DNA from: Metabacillus litoralis
Lineage (GTDB): Bacteria > Bacillota > Bacilli > Bacillales > Bacillaceae
Direction of reading: 5' to 3'
Length of the DNA stretch: 64,000 nt
Assembly (NCBI RefSeq): GCF_007994985.1
Contig: NZ_VOQF01000001.1
Coordinates: 372,001 to 436,000, forward strand
Below, piece after piece: positions 54,189 through 62,291 of this stretch. Under the pieces are notes generated by a model. That model worked only from the letters and a program-made list of their open reading frames with translations. It was not told the DNA's origin and ran no database searches. Both the position numbers and the translations under genes were made by a program. Within the stretch, counting starts at the first letter, position 1, and each line of letters begins with the position of its first letter.

Positions 54189-54401
54189 CTACTCTATCTC
54201 AACTAACACATCATCCTCATTAACAAAATCACCTTCATTAATATGAACCGCTTTTACAGTTCCTGTTACTTCTGCAGCAATAGGAATTTCCATTTTCATT
54301 GATTCTAAAATCACCACATCTTGACCTTCTTCAACTTGATCATCTACACCAACCAATACTTTCCATACACTTCCAGCCATACTTGCTTGTACTTTATCCA
54401 T
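54189..54401 (-). CDS. Biotin carboxyl carrier protein, short form
   Basis: A 70-residue stand-alone biotinyl domain. The biotinylation motif is ILESMKMEIPI with the acceptor at Lys36. No Ala/Pro linker or N-terminal domain exists, as in B. subtilis YngHB. It shuttles CO2 between the biotin carboxylase and carboxyltransferase of this operon. AAGGGGGAAAG precedes the ATG. It is the first gene of the six-gene operon. Confidence 0.93.
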   Translation of the reverse strand: MDKVQASMAGSVWKVLVGVDDQVEEGQDVVILESMKMEIPIAAEVTGTVKAVHINEGDFVNEDDVLVEIE

Positions 54402-54423
54402 TTCTTTCCCCCTTGTTTCATTA

Positions 54424-54454
54424 TCGTATGATTTTGTTGCTAAACTTAATAATT
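54424..54454 (-). promoter_or_regulatory. Candidate SigE promoter of the leucine degradation operon
   Basis: On the minus strand CATACGAT (54424-54431) fits the SigE -10 consensus CATACAnT, with an AT-rich ATTATTAAG 14 bases upstream as a possible -35. The related yng operon of B. subtilis is mother-cell expressed, which agrees. The -35 match is weak. Confidence 0.45.
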
Positions 54455-54557
54455 GTCTTGATCAAAGTTTCAAAACCTAATATAGAAACCTACTACTATA
54501 CTATTCAGGTTTTTTTTACTTATAATCAAACTGATTTAATTTAAATATTCAGAATAA

Positions 54558-54596
54558 ATAAAGAAAAAGCATGCTACAAGTAAAAGAGCATGCTTT
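54558..54596 (-). terminator. Terminator of the yueI-like gene
   Basis: AAAGCATGCT/AGCATGCTTT stem with an 11-base loop, followed on the minus strand by TTTTTCTTTATTT. Confidence 0.88.
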
Positions 54597-54615
54597 GATC
54601 ATATAATTTACTTTG

Positions 54616-55050
54616 CTAAAACAACTTTTTGAAAAACTTAATTAAATGGTTTTCATCATGTTCATGATCTTGTTTTTCAATCGACTTTGTTATGTATATA
54701 TTTTCTTTATCGATGGCATAATCATATGCCAGTACTAATCCTAAATCCGTTTCATTCTGTTTATCTGTAGAAATTAAAAATTTATTACCAGTTTTATTCG
54801 CTAATTTTATGTAATCTGACAAAAAGGTGTAATTCATCTTACCATTTAAAAACAAAGTAGCTTCCTGATTTTTGTTCATTAATTCTTCAACTTCTTGATA
54901 TGTGCCTTTTTCTCTAACTTGTTTCTTCGTTAAAACTACAACAACTCTTTCTCTTAATGTTCCAAGAAATTGACGTCTTTCATCAGGATTAATTTCACGC
55001 GCACCATAAATTCCTTGTTGGATATATTCATCAATTTTCGCTTTATCCAT
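54616..55050 (-). CDS. YueI family protein (DUF1694)
   Basis: A 144-residue soluble protein: IDEYIQQGIYGAREINPDERRQFLGTLRERVVVVLTKKQV at the start, and a centre with NYTFLSDYIKLANKTGNKFLI. These are the conserved YueI blocks. The tail is acidic and rich in His/Asp/Glu (KQDHEHDENH). Biological role is unknown. Upstream on the same strand is a yitT-like gene with a 67-base gap, so the two may share a transcript. Confidence 0.88.
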   Translation of the reverse strand: MDKAKIDEYIQQGIYGAREINPDERRQFLGTLRERVVVVLTKKQVREKGTYQEVEELMNKNQEATLFLNGKMNYTFLSDYIKLANKTGNKFLISTDKQNETDLGLVLAYDYAIDKENIYITKSIEKQDHEHDENHLIKFFKKLF

Positions 55051-55117
55051 CCTTCTTACCCCCCAGCTCTTTTACGAAAACTATACTTTTGAGATTGTTT
55101 CAGGATATTCTAATCAA

Positions 55118-55735
55118 CTACCTATTAAAACCTTTTCTCTCAAATGAAAGACTAGGTAAAACAGGAAGTTTGTATACAAAATCAAGGATTCTTGTTCCAA
55201 TGAACTGACAAATAACGGCATAAATGATTATGTTTACATCAACAATAAATCCTGTTGATAATAAAAGTGTCCCGTTCACAACAAATAAGATTCTCCCTGG
55301 AAGAAGGCCAGTTATTTTTGCTAAAATTAAAGCTAAAATATCCATACCACCAGAAGATGCGCCCATTTTAAATAATATTCCCAAACCTACCCCAAAAATA
55401 ACTGAGCCAAGTACTAAATCTAGAAATACATTCGAGATTGGAGCCAGGATATAGGGTGTTAAGGTGTTAATAGTTGCTGAAGTTACTGTGACACAAAACA
55501 TTGTCCATAGAGCACTTTCTTTGCCGAGCCATTTAACTGCGGCTAAAAGAAAGCTTGCGTTTAATATAAAAAGAGTTAATGCAAATTGGATTTCGAATAA
55601 ATAGTTCAACAACACACTTATACTTGCAGCTCCACCTGATGGTATAAAATGCGGAAATAGAAATACTGTCATAGCCAACCCTTGAATGACCGCTGCCAAT
55701 CCAAGAATTAATGCTTTTTTGATTATTATATTCAT
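55118..55735 (-). CDS. YitT family membrane protein (YitE-like)
   Basis: A 205-residue integral membrane protein with six hydrophobic segments. The features FLFPHFIPSGGAASISVLLNYLF and GVGLGILFKMGASSGGMDILALIL are those of the YitT/DUF161 family. The C-terminal cytoplasmic DUF2179 domain of longer members is missing, as in B. subtilis YitE. Function unknown. It precedes the yueI-like gene. Confidence 0.85.
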   Translation of the reverse strand: MNIIIKKALILGLAAVIQGLAMTVFLFPHFIPSGGAASISVLLNYLFEIQFALTLFILNASFLLAAVKWLGKESALWTMFCVTVTSATINTLTPYILAPISNVFLDLVLGSVIFGVGLGILFKMGASSGGMDILALILAKITGLLPGRILFVVNGTLLLSTGFIVDVNIIIYAVICQFIGTRILDFVYKLPVLPSLSFERKGFNR

Positions 55736-55883
55736 TTTTGACTCCTTAATTTCACTGCTAAAAAACTAGTTAATATTTCTAAAATGACATGTATAGCTTT
55801 AAGAAACAAGTGAAAAACTTTATACTAAAATCGCCACTTGTTTCTAAAGCGAGTAAAAATGGTCAAAATTTAGAGCAACGATA

Positions 55884-55914
55884 AAAACCAACTCATTGTA
55901 TTTACGAGTTGGTC
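55884..55914 (-). terminator. Terminator of the M20 peptidase gene
   Basis: ACCAACTC/GAGTTGGT stem around an 11-base loop, with TTTTTAT following on the minus strand. Confidence 0.82.
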
Positions 55915-55957
55915 TAATTACGAAAAGCCAGTTTACTATTGATCAAAACTTCAAAAA

Positions 55958-57100
55958 TTAAGTGGTTCTTTGTGTTAACCGTTCAATAATTGTAGCAAGT
56001 AACAAAGTTCGTTCAACTAAGCTAGGTATCTCTAAATACTCTTTGTCACTATGAGCATTTCCACCTACAGGTCCTAATCCATCAATTGTCGCTACACCAA
56101 GTGATGATGTAAACGATGCATCAGATCCACCACCTGTTGAGGTATCTTCTATTTCAATCCCAATCTCGTCTCCTACATCTTGAATGATGCGGAGTAATGC
56201 CCGTGTTTTTTTATTTTTCTCCATTGGTGGTCGATTCATTTCACCCTCAAGAGATATTTTCGTACCTGCAACATCAGAAGACGCACAAATTTTTTCTAAT
56301 CTTTCCTCAAGAAGCTCTACCTGATCCATTTCTTTAATTCGAATATCGATTTGTGCTTCTGCATGGTCTGATACTGTGTTCGCACTTGATCCGCCTTCAA
56401 TTAAACCTACATTCACACTTATTCCATTTTCATGGTCAGATAATTCATGTAATTGGATAATTTTATGAGCTAATTCTTCAATGGCACTTCTACCTTTTTC
56501 TGGTTCAATGCCAGAGTGTGCCGCTTTTCCTTCAATAATTAATGTGTAATTTCCTTTTCCTCTTCTTGAAGACACTAACGAACCGTCTTTCCTTGCTGGC
56601 TCCATGACAAGTGCATATTTCTTGCCCTTTGCTTCACGTTCAATTATAGCTCGTGAAGAAGGCGAGCCAATTTCCTCATCACTATTTAGCACGATACGAA
56701 TGTTTTTATACCCTTCATTGCCTTCTGAAATTAAGGCTTTGATCGCATATAATACTGTTGCATGGCTTGCTTTCATATCAATCACACCTGGACCGTATGC
56801 GCGATTGCCAACAATTCGAAAAGGTCTTTCTGATACAGTTCCCTCAGGAAAAACCGTATCCATATGAGCCAGTATAATAATAGCTGGGTTTATCGCATCT
56901 TTATGTTGCATGATCAAATGATTACCATATTCCTCTTGTGGTTCAACAATTACATGAAAACCAAGATCTTTATAGTTTCTTTTTAAAATCTCCCCAATTG
57001 TATCTACACCTTGTTTATCATATGATCCACTATCAATATTTACTATCTTCTCTATAAAAGCGAGCATTTCAACTTCATGCTCTTCTAAGAATGTTTCCAT
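55958..57100 (-). CDS. M20 family metallopeptidase, carboxypeptidase G2-like
   Basis: A 380-residue di-zinc peptidase. Metal and catalytic residues are visible in LAHMDTVFPEGT, GPGVIDMKASHA, LNSDEEIGSPSS and late GGNAHSDKEYLEI. The dimerisation domain occupies about residues 180-290 (GKAAHSGIEPEKGRSAIEEL). It probably removes glutamate or another C-terminal amino acid from a small conjugate. It appears to be a single gene. Confidence 0.87.
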   Translation of the reverse strand: METFLEEHEVEMLAFIEKIVNIDSGSYDKQGVDTIGEILKRNYKDLGFHVIVEPQEEYGNHLIMQHKDAINPAIIILAHMDTVFPEGTVSERPFRIVGNRAYGPGVIDMKASHATVLYAIKALISEGNEGYKNIRIVLNSDEEIGSPSSRAIIEREAKGKKYALVMEPARKDGSLVSSRRGKGNYTLIIEGKAAHSGIEPEKGRSAIEELAHKIIQLHELSDHENGISVNVGLIEGGSSANTVSDHAEAQIDIRIKEMDQVELLEERLEKICASSDVAGTKISLEGEMNRPPMEKNKKTRALLRIIQDVGDEIGIEIEDTSTGGGSDASFTSSLGVATIDGLGPVGGNAHSDKEYLEIPSLVERTLLLATIIERLTQRTT

Positions 57101-57246
57101 CTAGCATTTTCCTACTTTCTTTCCTACAGTAAAAACATCTATTCTTAAGGCTGTTTAATATCTAAATAAATTATCTTTTCGAAAACAGTTATTAATTAAG
57201 ATTTTACCAGATTAAAGGCAACAAGGTAAGTGGAGCTTATGAATAA

Positions 57247-58158
57247 TTACATCATTACATTAGCAATTCCCCATAATAAAATAAAACTGATCACAATTGT
57301 TATATTAGACAATGTGCCTACAAATTTTTGATCATATTGAAATTCGACCGAATATGGAAGTACTGATACAGATGTTGGTAAAAGAAAACCGATAAGCAAA
57401 GTATATTTAAACATGTCGTCGTAAGGTAAAAAGAGAAAGCATAGACTTCCCACTAATAAGCCAATACCATATCTTATGCCTAAAAATTGGAGCATTAATT
57501 TTAGATAACTTTTATTAAAAGAAAAATTCAAATAGATTCCTAGCAATAAGAGAGACATTGGCATATTAGCTTCTGAAATGATGCTTGCTACATCTATAAT
57601 AGCAGTAGGAAGGGTTATTCCAATTAAATTTAAAATAACAACACTTATATAAGTCATTAATGGAATTGATTTAGACAATTTACTGATTACTGTTTTATAA
57701 TCCAGCTTTACTTCTTCTTTTGAATAAAAACTCCCAATCAAATAACTTAAACCAAATACGATAAAAGCATTCCCAACATCAAACATGCCAAAGTAGGTAA
57801 TACCCTCTTTCCCAAAAATGACTTCAACAAGAGGGTAAGCAAATAACCCGATATTAAAACCAGGAATCATCATGCCTACCATTCCCTTATTTTTTCTACT
57901 TTTCTTTTTTAGGAAAAACAGTCCGATAAATCCAATTAGTATTCCATATATAAAGCCAACAAAAATGAGCATAAATAATGAGTTGTCGATTTTCAATCCG
58001 TTAAATGTGACGATAATTAAAGAAGGTAGAGTAAGATTGAAAATAATTCTTGCTAAGCCTTCCCCATCTTTTTCTTTAATAATATTTCTTCTTTTTAATA
58101 AATAACCTAACGCGATAATGATAATACAATATAAAAATTGCATGTTAAAACTATCCAA
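57247..58158 (-). CDS. AEC family transporter
   Basis: A 303-residue protein with ten membrane helices in two five-helix halves (auxin efflux carrier family). Typical pieces are GYLLKRRNIIKEKDGEGLARIIFNLTLP at the start, GMMIPGFNIGLFAYPLVEVIFG in the middle and GFLLPTSVSVLPYSVEFQYD near the end. In bacteria such proteins move malate, malonate or amino acids; substrate here is unknown. Divergent from the ppnP gene. Confidence 0.88.
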   Translation of the reverse strand: MDSFNMQFLYCIIIIALGYLLKRRNIIKEKDGEGLARIIFNLTLPSLIIVTFNGLKIDNSLFMLIFVGFIYGILIGFIGLFFLKKKSRKNKGMVGMMIPGFNIGLFAYPLVEVIFGKEGITYFGMFDVGNAFIVFGLSYLIGSFYSKEEVKLDYKTVISKLSKSIPLMTYISVVILNLIGITLPTAIIDVASIISEANMPMSLLLLGIYLNFSFNKSYLKLMLQFLGIRYGIGLLVGSLCFLFLPYDDMFKYTLLIGFLLPTSVSVLPYSVEFQYDQKFVGTLSNITIVISFILLWGIANVMM

Positions 58159-58309
58159 AATAGAGAACCCCTTACTTTATAATGTAAACTATTATACATT
58201 ACTTAATGAATTATTTCTGTTTAAGATCCTTCCACTATCCTAGTAAACTATTTGATTATTTTTAATTTTATGTTAAATTTAAATGTATGACAAAGAAAGG
58301 GTGTTTACT

Positions 58310-58624
58310 ATGGATCAATTTACTAATATTACAATCGACAAGAAAGCAAATGTTTACTTTGAAGGTAAAGTAACAAGTCGAACAGTACTATTTGAAGATG
58401 GTACAAGAAAAACTCTAGGAATCATGCAGCCCGGAGAATACGAATTCGCGGCGGAATTGAAGGAAGAAATGGAAATTGTAGCAGGTCATTTAGATTATAA
58501 ATTAAGTGGACAAGACTGGCAGACAATTGAAGGAAACGGTGTTTTTTATGTGCCAGCCAATGAATCTTTCCAAGTAAAAGCATATTCTGTTGTTGATTAT
58601 TGCTGTTCTTACATAAGTGAATAA
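58310..58624 (+). CDS. ppnP: Pyrimidine/purine nucleoside phosphorylase PpnP
   Basis: A 104-residue cupin-fold enzyme (DUF1255) cleaving nucleosides with phosphate. Family blocks are ANVYFEGKVTSRTVLFEDGTRKTLGIMQPGEYEF and YVPANESFQVKAYSVVDYCCSY. Length is normal. The ATG at 58310 follows AAAGGGTG; an upstream in-frame ATG has no ribosome site. Monocistronic with its own terminator. Confidence 0.93.
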   Translation: MDQFTNITIDKKANVYFEGKVTSRTVLFEDGTRKTLGIMQPGEYEFAAELKEEMEIVAGHLDYKLSGQDWQTIEGNGVFYVPANESFQVKAYSVVDYCCSYISE

Positions 58625-58627
58625 TAA

Positions 58628-58662
58628 CAAAATGACGGGCAGTTTTGTCCGTCATTTTTGTA
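58628..58662 (+). terminator. Terminator of ppnP
   Basis: AAATGACGG/CCGTCATTT stem followed by TTTGTATG. It lies between the convergent genes ending at 58624 and 58666 and is T-rich on the plus side. Confidence 0.85.
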
Positions 58663-58665
58663 TGT

Positions 58666-59259
58666 TTATTTCTCTTCCGCAAACTGAACTAATTTGAAAA
58701 GAAATTGATAAATTGTAGCTAAAGTGTCACCTATTGAAGAGTTCTCATTAAAATTTTCTACAAGTTCCAGCTTAAAATTCAAATCCCACAATCCATCTTG
58801 TTGATTAAAGATTAAATTATATTTAAACTCTGACTCTTTAAGCTGTTGATCTAAATACTCTTTAATAAAGTTTTCAGCTTTCTTTTTCAACTTTAAACCA
58901 AGCATTACATCATACGTACCAAACACATCATCAATTTCTACTGACATGGAATCAACACCAATCACATCGAACCACTTAGACTCAACATAAATAAATTCAG
59001 CTTTATGTTTTTTCAGGTGCGTTATTGATTCATTAAGGAAATCTGATTCCTCAACCGCAATACTTTCATCTGTTTCTTTATCACTTCGTTCAATATACGC
59101 ATCATGAAATCGAGATACTGGATTCTCCACCTTCAGGTTTGTCATATCATCTGTTATTAGTTCATGTTTCTTAAGGTAATCTATCTCTACTTGAAATAGT
59201 AATTCTTTTTTATCTTCGACTAGCGGTAAAATTATCTGGTTTACTTGTTCTTTTAACAA
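58666..59259 (-). CDS. Uncharacterised protein (197 aa)
   Basis: A soluble, acidic protein with no membrane segment. It starts MLKEQVNQIILPLVEDKKELLF, has YVESKWFDVIGVDSMSVEIDDVFGTYDVMLGLKLKKKAEN (in part) in the middle and ends FLFKLVQFAEEK. The alternation of a helical N-terminus with a beta-rich middle suggests a compact domain. I do not recognise a family. The ribosome site GGAGGATATA precedes the ATG. It is upstream of exoA's terminator region but reads as its own gene. Confidence 0.6.
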   Translation of the reverse strand: MLKEQVNQIILPLVEDKKELLFQVEIDYLKKHELITDDMTNLKVENPVSRFHDAYIERSDKETDESIAVEESDFLNESITHLKKHKAEFIYVESKWFDVIGVDSMSVEIDDVFGTYDVMLGLKLKKKAENFIKEYLDQQLKESEFKYNLIFNQQDGLWDLNFKLELVENFNENSSIGDTLATIYQFLFKLVQFAEEK

Positions 59260-59350
59260 AATATATCCTCCATTCAGCGCTATTACTGATGTTTCATTCT
59301 TCTACTATACTAACTATACAGAATATCTCACTAAAATGAAAACAGGATTC

Positions 59351-60109
59351 TTAAGACAAGTCAATCTCAAGTAAAATAGGGCAATGATCACTACCTAGGA
59401 CTTCTGAATGAATTTGTGCGTCATTAATTTTATTAGCTATTTTATCTGATACAATAAAATAGTCAATTCTCCATCCAATATTTCTTTCTCTCACCTTACT
59501 CATATAAGACCACCAAGTAAAGCAATCGTCTTTTTCAGGGTAAACATATCTAAAACTATCAACAAACCCTGATTGTAATAGCAGTGTCATTTTCCCTCGT
59601 TCTTCATCTGTAAAACCTGAATTTCCTTTATTAGACTTAGGATTTTTCAGATCAATCTCATTGTGTGCGACATTCAGATCTCCGCACAAAATGACAGGTT
59701 TCGTTTTTTCCAATAACACCATATAATTACGAACTTCATCTTCCCATTGTAGACGATAGCCAAGTCTAGCAAGATCTCTTTTAGAGTTGGGTGTATATAC
59801 TGTTACAAAATAAAATTCTTCAAATTCTAATGTAATAATTCGTCCTTCAGCTTCATCCTCTTTGTCACCTAAACCATAAGAAATAGAAAGTGGTTTTTGT
59901 TTCGTAAACACAGCTGTTCCAGAGTAACCTTTTCTTTCAGCATAATTCCAATATTGATGATATCCATCTAGCTCTAGCGTAATTTGACCTTCTTGTAACT
60001 TTGACTCCTGAATACAAAATATATCTGCATCAACTTCATGAAAATAATTTAAAAATCCTTTTTTAACACAAGCTCGTATTCCATTTACATTCCAAGATAC
60101 TAATTTCAT
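59351..60109 (-). CDS. exoA: Exodeoxyribonuclease III / AP endonuclease
   Basis: A 252-residue EEP-fold nuclease that repairs abasic sites. Catalytic motifs: KLVSWNVNGIRA, FCIQESKLQEGQ (metal Glu), TVYTPNSKRDLARL, CGDLNVAHNEIDL, GFTDEER and the terminal LGSDHCPILLEI with the catalytic Asp/His. Length equals B. subtilis ExoA. Single gene on the minus strand. Confidence 0.95.
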   Translation of the reverse strand: MKLVSWNVNGIRACVKKGFLNYFHEVDADIFCIQESKLQEGQITLELDGYHQYWNYAERKGYSGTAVFTKQKPLSISYGLGDKEDEAEGRIITLEFEEFYFVTVYTPNSKRDLARLGYRLQWEDEVRNYMVLLEKTKPVILCGDLNVAHNEIDLKNPKSNKGNSGFTDEERGKMTLLLQSGFVDSFRYVYPEKDDCFTWWSYMSKVRERNIGWRIDYFIVSDKIANKINDAQIHSEVLGSDHCPILLEIDLS

Positions 60110-60285
60110 CTATACTCAACTTCCTTATTTCAAATATTGATTGAACAAAGTACTATCATAAACTATTTTTCTATTTTTCTAAACTATTATCTATTCCTTT
60201 GATAAATAGATATTTTAAGATACAGAAATAATTATATATAAAATATGAAAATACCATCCACATTTAATCACCCAAAGCTCTAAAT

Positions 60286-60392
60286 CGAACTTATGAAGGA
60301 CTTCATCATTGCTCCACCTCTTAGGGCTTCATCGACCTTATGACGGACTTTTCTTCACTCACACCCCATCAAGATCGCTATTATGAAAGTTA
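60286..60392. repeat. Short degenerate tandem repeat
   Basis: Two units of about 50 bases begin ATCGAACTTATGAAGGACTT and ATCGACCTTATGACGGACTT; a third, shorter one has TCGCTATTATGAAAGT. Each contains a central CTCCACC or CACACCC segment. It is the only recognisable structure in the 310-base gap between exoA and the cysteine dioxygenase gene. It may be a fragment of a dispersed repeat. Confidence 0.5.
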
Positions 60393-60400
60393 CTTCTCTA

Positions 60401-60432
60401 CATAAAAAAAACTGACCATAATTAGTCAGCTT
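60401..60432 (-). terminator. Terminator overlapping the cysteine dioxygenase stop codon
   Basis: AGCTGAC/GTCAGT stem followed by eight T on the minus strand. The TAA stop follows the GAC in the loop side of the stem. Confidence 0.8.
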
Positions 60433-60988
60433 TGCTCATCTTTATTTCTTTCACTTTTTGAACTTGCTCATCTGGCCACCATGCACCACAATCATCAGAT
60501 ACTACACAAGTTGCACATTTTTCCAGATCAAACACCTTCATCCCTGTTATTGGTGGAGAATATAGATGAAGTGTTACAAGTTTGGAATCTTGAGAAACTG
60601 CCATTTTGTGAACTCCTTTGTATGGCGCAAAAAACATATTTCCTTCCTCCTGAATCTCTGTTAGAAGCTCTAAAGGCAAGTAGCTCCCAGTTGCTTCATA
60701 TACAGTATTTTTTGCTGCTCCTTTGACAACTTGAATCCAGCCGCAAGATTGACCATGATCATGAGGAGCACACTCTAACTCAGACCAGTTCATTACTAAA
60801 AGCTCTAGGTAATCATTTTTAAATAATAACTTCCGGTAATATGGCTTTCCTGCTGTATCACTATTTACTAAAAGATGTTGAAGATCCTCAAATTTAATAT
60901 CCAACCTTTGTAATGACTCTTTTAAACCATCTTTTGAAAAGTCCTCAACATTTTGTAATACATGTTCAATCCGAGCTATTACATCCAA
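60422..60988 (-). CDS. Cysteine dioxygenase family protein
   Basis: A 188-residue cupin that would oxidise cysteine to cysteine sulfinate with a mononuclear iron. The His ligands are in APHDHGQSCGWIQVVKG near residue 85-87 and GVHKMA near 138. The sequence LVTLHLYSPPI is the usual exit of the barrel. The TTG at 60988 is eight bases after GAGGAGG and gives MDVIARIEHV; the longer frame upstream includes that ribosome site. It precedes nothing in operon and follows the EamA gene by about 70 bases. Confidence 0.87.
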   Translation of the reverse strand: MDVIARIEHVLQNVEDFSKDGLKESLQRLDIKFEDLQHLLVNSDTAGKPYYRKLLFKNDYLELLVMNWSELECAPHDHGQSCGWIQVVKGAAKNTVYEATGSYLPLELLTEIQEEGNMFFAPYKGVHKMAVSQDSKLVTLHLYSPPITGMKVFDLEKCATCVVSDDCGAWWPDEQVQKVKEIKMSKAD

Positions 60989-61059
60989 AAAAATCGACCT
61001 CCTCATTTTCACAAAAAACGCGAACAGACTAGTCAATTTAAAGGATATTAGTTCATTTA

Positions 61060-61986
61060 TTACCGTTTTTTATATTGAAAAAATTGATTGTATAATTTAT
61101 TAAATTGACCATTTACAAAAATGACGCCTATTATAATTATGATTCCACCTATAATACTTATGATCATGATTTTTTCATTAAGAAGAATGATTGCAGCAAT
61201 TAAGGTCGCCAATGGCTCTAGATATAGAAAAACAGAAACTTGAGATGCCTCTAGTACAGTCAGTGCTTTTGCCCAATACCAATAAGCAACACCTGATACA
61301 AATATTCCTAGGAAAAACAAATGACCCCACTCTCCACTGTTAAGTAAGGAGAGTGATTCCCAGCTATTATTTCGAAATAAAAACGGTAATGTTAAAAGAA
61401 ATCCTAAGAAACTCATATAAAATGTGATGACTAAGGGTGACGCACATATATTTAATTTTTTCAAAAGAACAGAATAAACAGCCCAGTTTAACGTACTCAA
61501 GATCATTAATAAATAACCAATATTTAACGTTGGTGCAACTCCATTTTCAGATCCTGCTGTTGTAACCATCATTACACCAAATATCGCTAAAACCATGCCT
61601 ATTGCTTTCATAATTGTCATTTTTTCATTTAAAAAAATCATTGAAAGAATCACTGTAAAAACGGGAGAAAAAGAAATCATCCACCCTGCAGCAGAAGCTT
61701 CAATTGTTAAAAGTGCTGTTGCTTGAAGTACTTGATGAATAAATACACCTAATATCCCTAAAACAATTAAATGTGGAATATATGTGAAGGAAATATTAAG
61801 CCTTTCTCCTAAAAGTAATAATAATAAAAGTAGAAATAAAGAACCAATGCCAAAACGAATGACAAGTAATGTATAGGGATCAAGCTTATCTAAAACAGCT
61901 TTTGTCGATACAAAGGACACTCCCCAAAACGTAATCGACATTGTAGCATATAAGGCTGCAGCAGTATTCTTAGTCGGAAAATTCAT
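61060..61986 (-). CDS. EamA family transporter (DMT superfamily)
   Basis: A 308-residue protein with ten membrane helices in two EamA repeats. Seen are ATMSITFWGVSFVSTKAVLDKLDPYTLLVIRFGIG (start), EASAAGWMISFSPVFTVILSMIFLNEKM and the second-repeat equivalent LEASQVSVFLYLEPLATLIAAIILLNEKI. It probably exports amino acids or similar metabolites. Being upstream of the cysteine dioxygenase gene with the same orientation, a sulfur-compound substrate is conceivable but unproven. Confidence 0.87.
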   Translation of the reverse strand: MNFPTKNTAAALYATMSITFWGVSFVSTKAVLDKLDPYTLLVIRFGIGSLFLLLLLLLLGERLNISFTYIPHLIVLGILGVFIHQVLQATALLTIEASAAGWMISFSPVFTVILSMIFLNEKMTIMKAIGMVLAIFGVMMVTTAGSENGVAPTLNIGYLLMILSTLNWAVYSVLLKKLNICASPLVITFYMSFLGFLLTLPFLFRNNSWESLSLLNSGEWGHLFFLGIFVSGVAYWYWAKALTVLEASQVSVFLYLEPLATLIAAIILLNEKIMIISIIGGIIIIIGVIFVNGQFNKLYNQFFQYKKR

Positions 61987-62127
61987 AAAGCTTTATCTCC
62001 TCAGAATTATAATATATCTTATCCTATGCTTGTCCCGTATAAGCATGTATAAATTGAAGAGAAAGATTTATATTTAGGTCTCTTTTTTTGAAAAAATGTA
62101 GATATGTACAAAAATAAAATAGTTTAT

Positions 62128-62205
62128 AAAGGGAGCACTTTTTGAAGAAGTGATGTTTTGAGACATTTTTTCAGTAGTTCCAGTAACAAAGTTAGCGAAA
62201 ACAGC
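62128..62205. repeat. Possible decayed family C repeat (C2)
   Basis: The right part AGTAACAAAGTTAGCGAAAACAGC resembles the right end of C1 (AGCAACAAAGTTTGCGAAAATAGC), and the left part GAGCACTTTTTGAAGAAGTG loosely resembles its left end. The interior is shortened. It lies in the promoter region of the MBL hydrolase gene. Confidence 0.4.
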
Positions 62206-62223
62206 GATATTAAATAAAATCTA

Positions 62224-62249
62224 TGTTACAATGAGTGAACACTCATTCA
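62224..62249 (+). promoter_or_regulatory. Extended -10 promoter with FadR-like operator
   Basis: TGTTACAAT (62224-62232) is an extended -10 element. Overlapping it, TGAGTGAACACTCATTCA (62232-62249) differs in two positions from the B. subtilis FadR consensus as I recall it, TGAATGANTANTCATTCA. A TetR-family fatty-acid regulator could therefore repress the MBL gene. Confidence 0.55.
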
Positions 62250-62291
62250 TTTATTGTGATATTTTATTGATACAACTTGGAGGAGATATTC

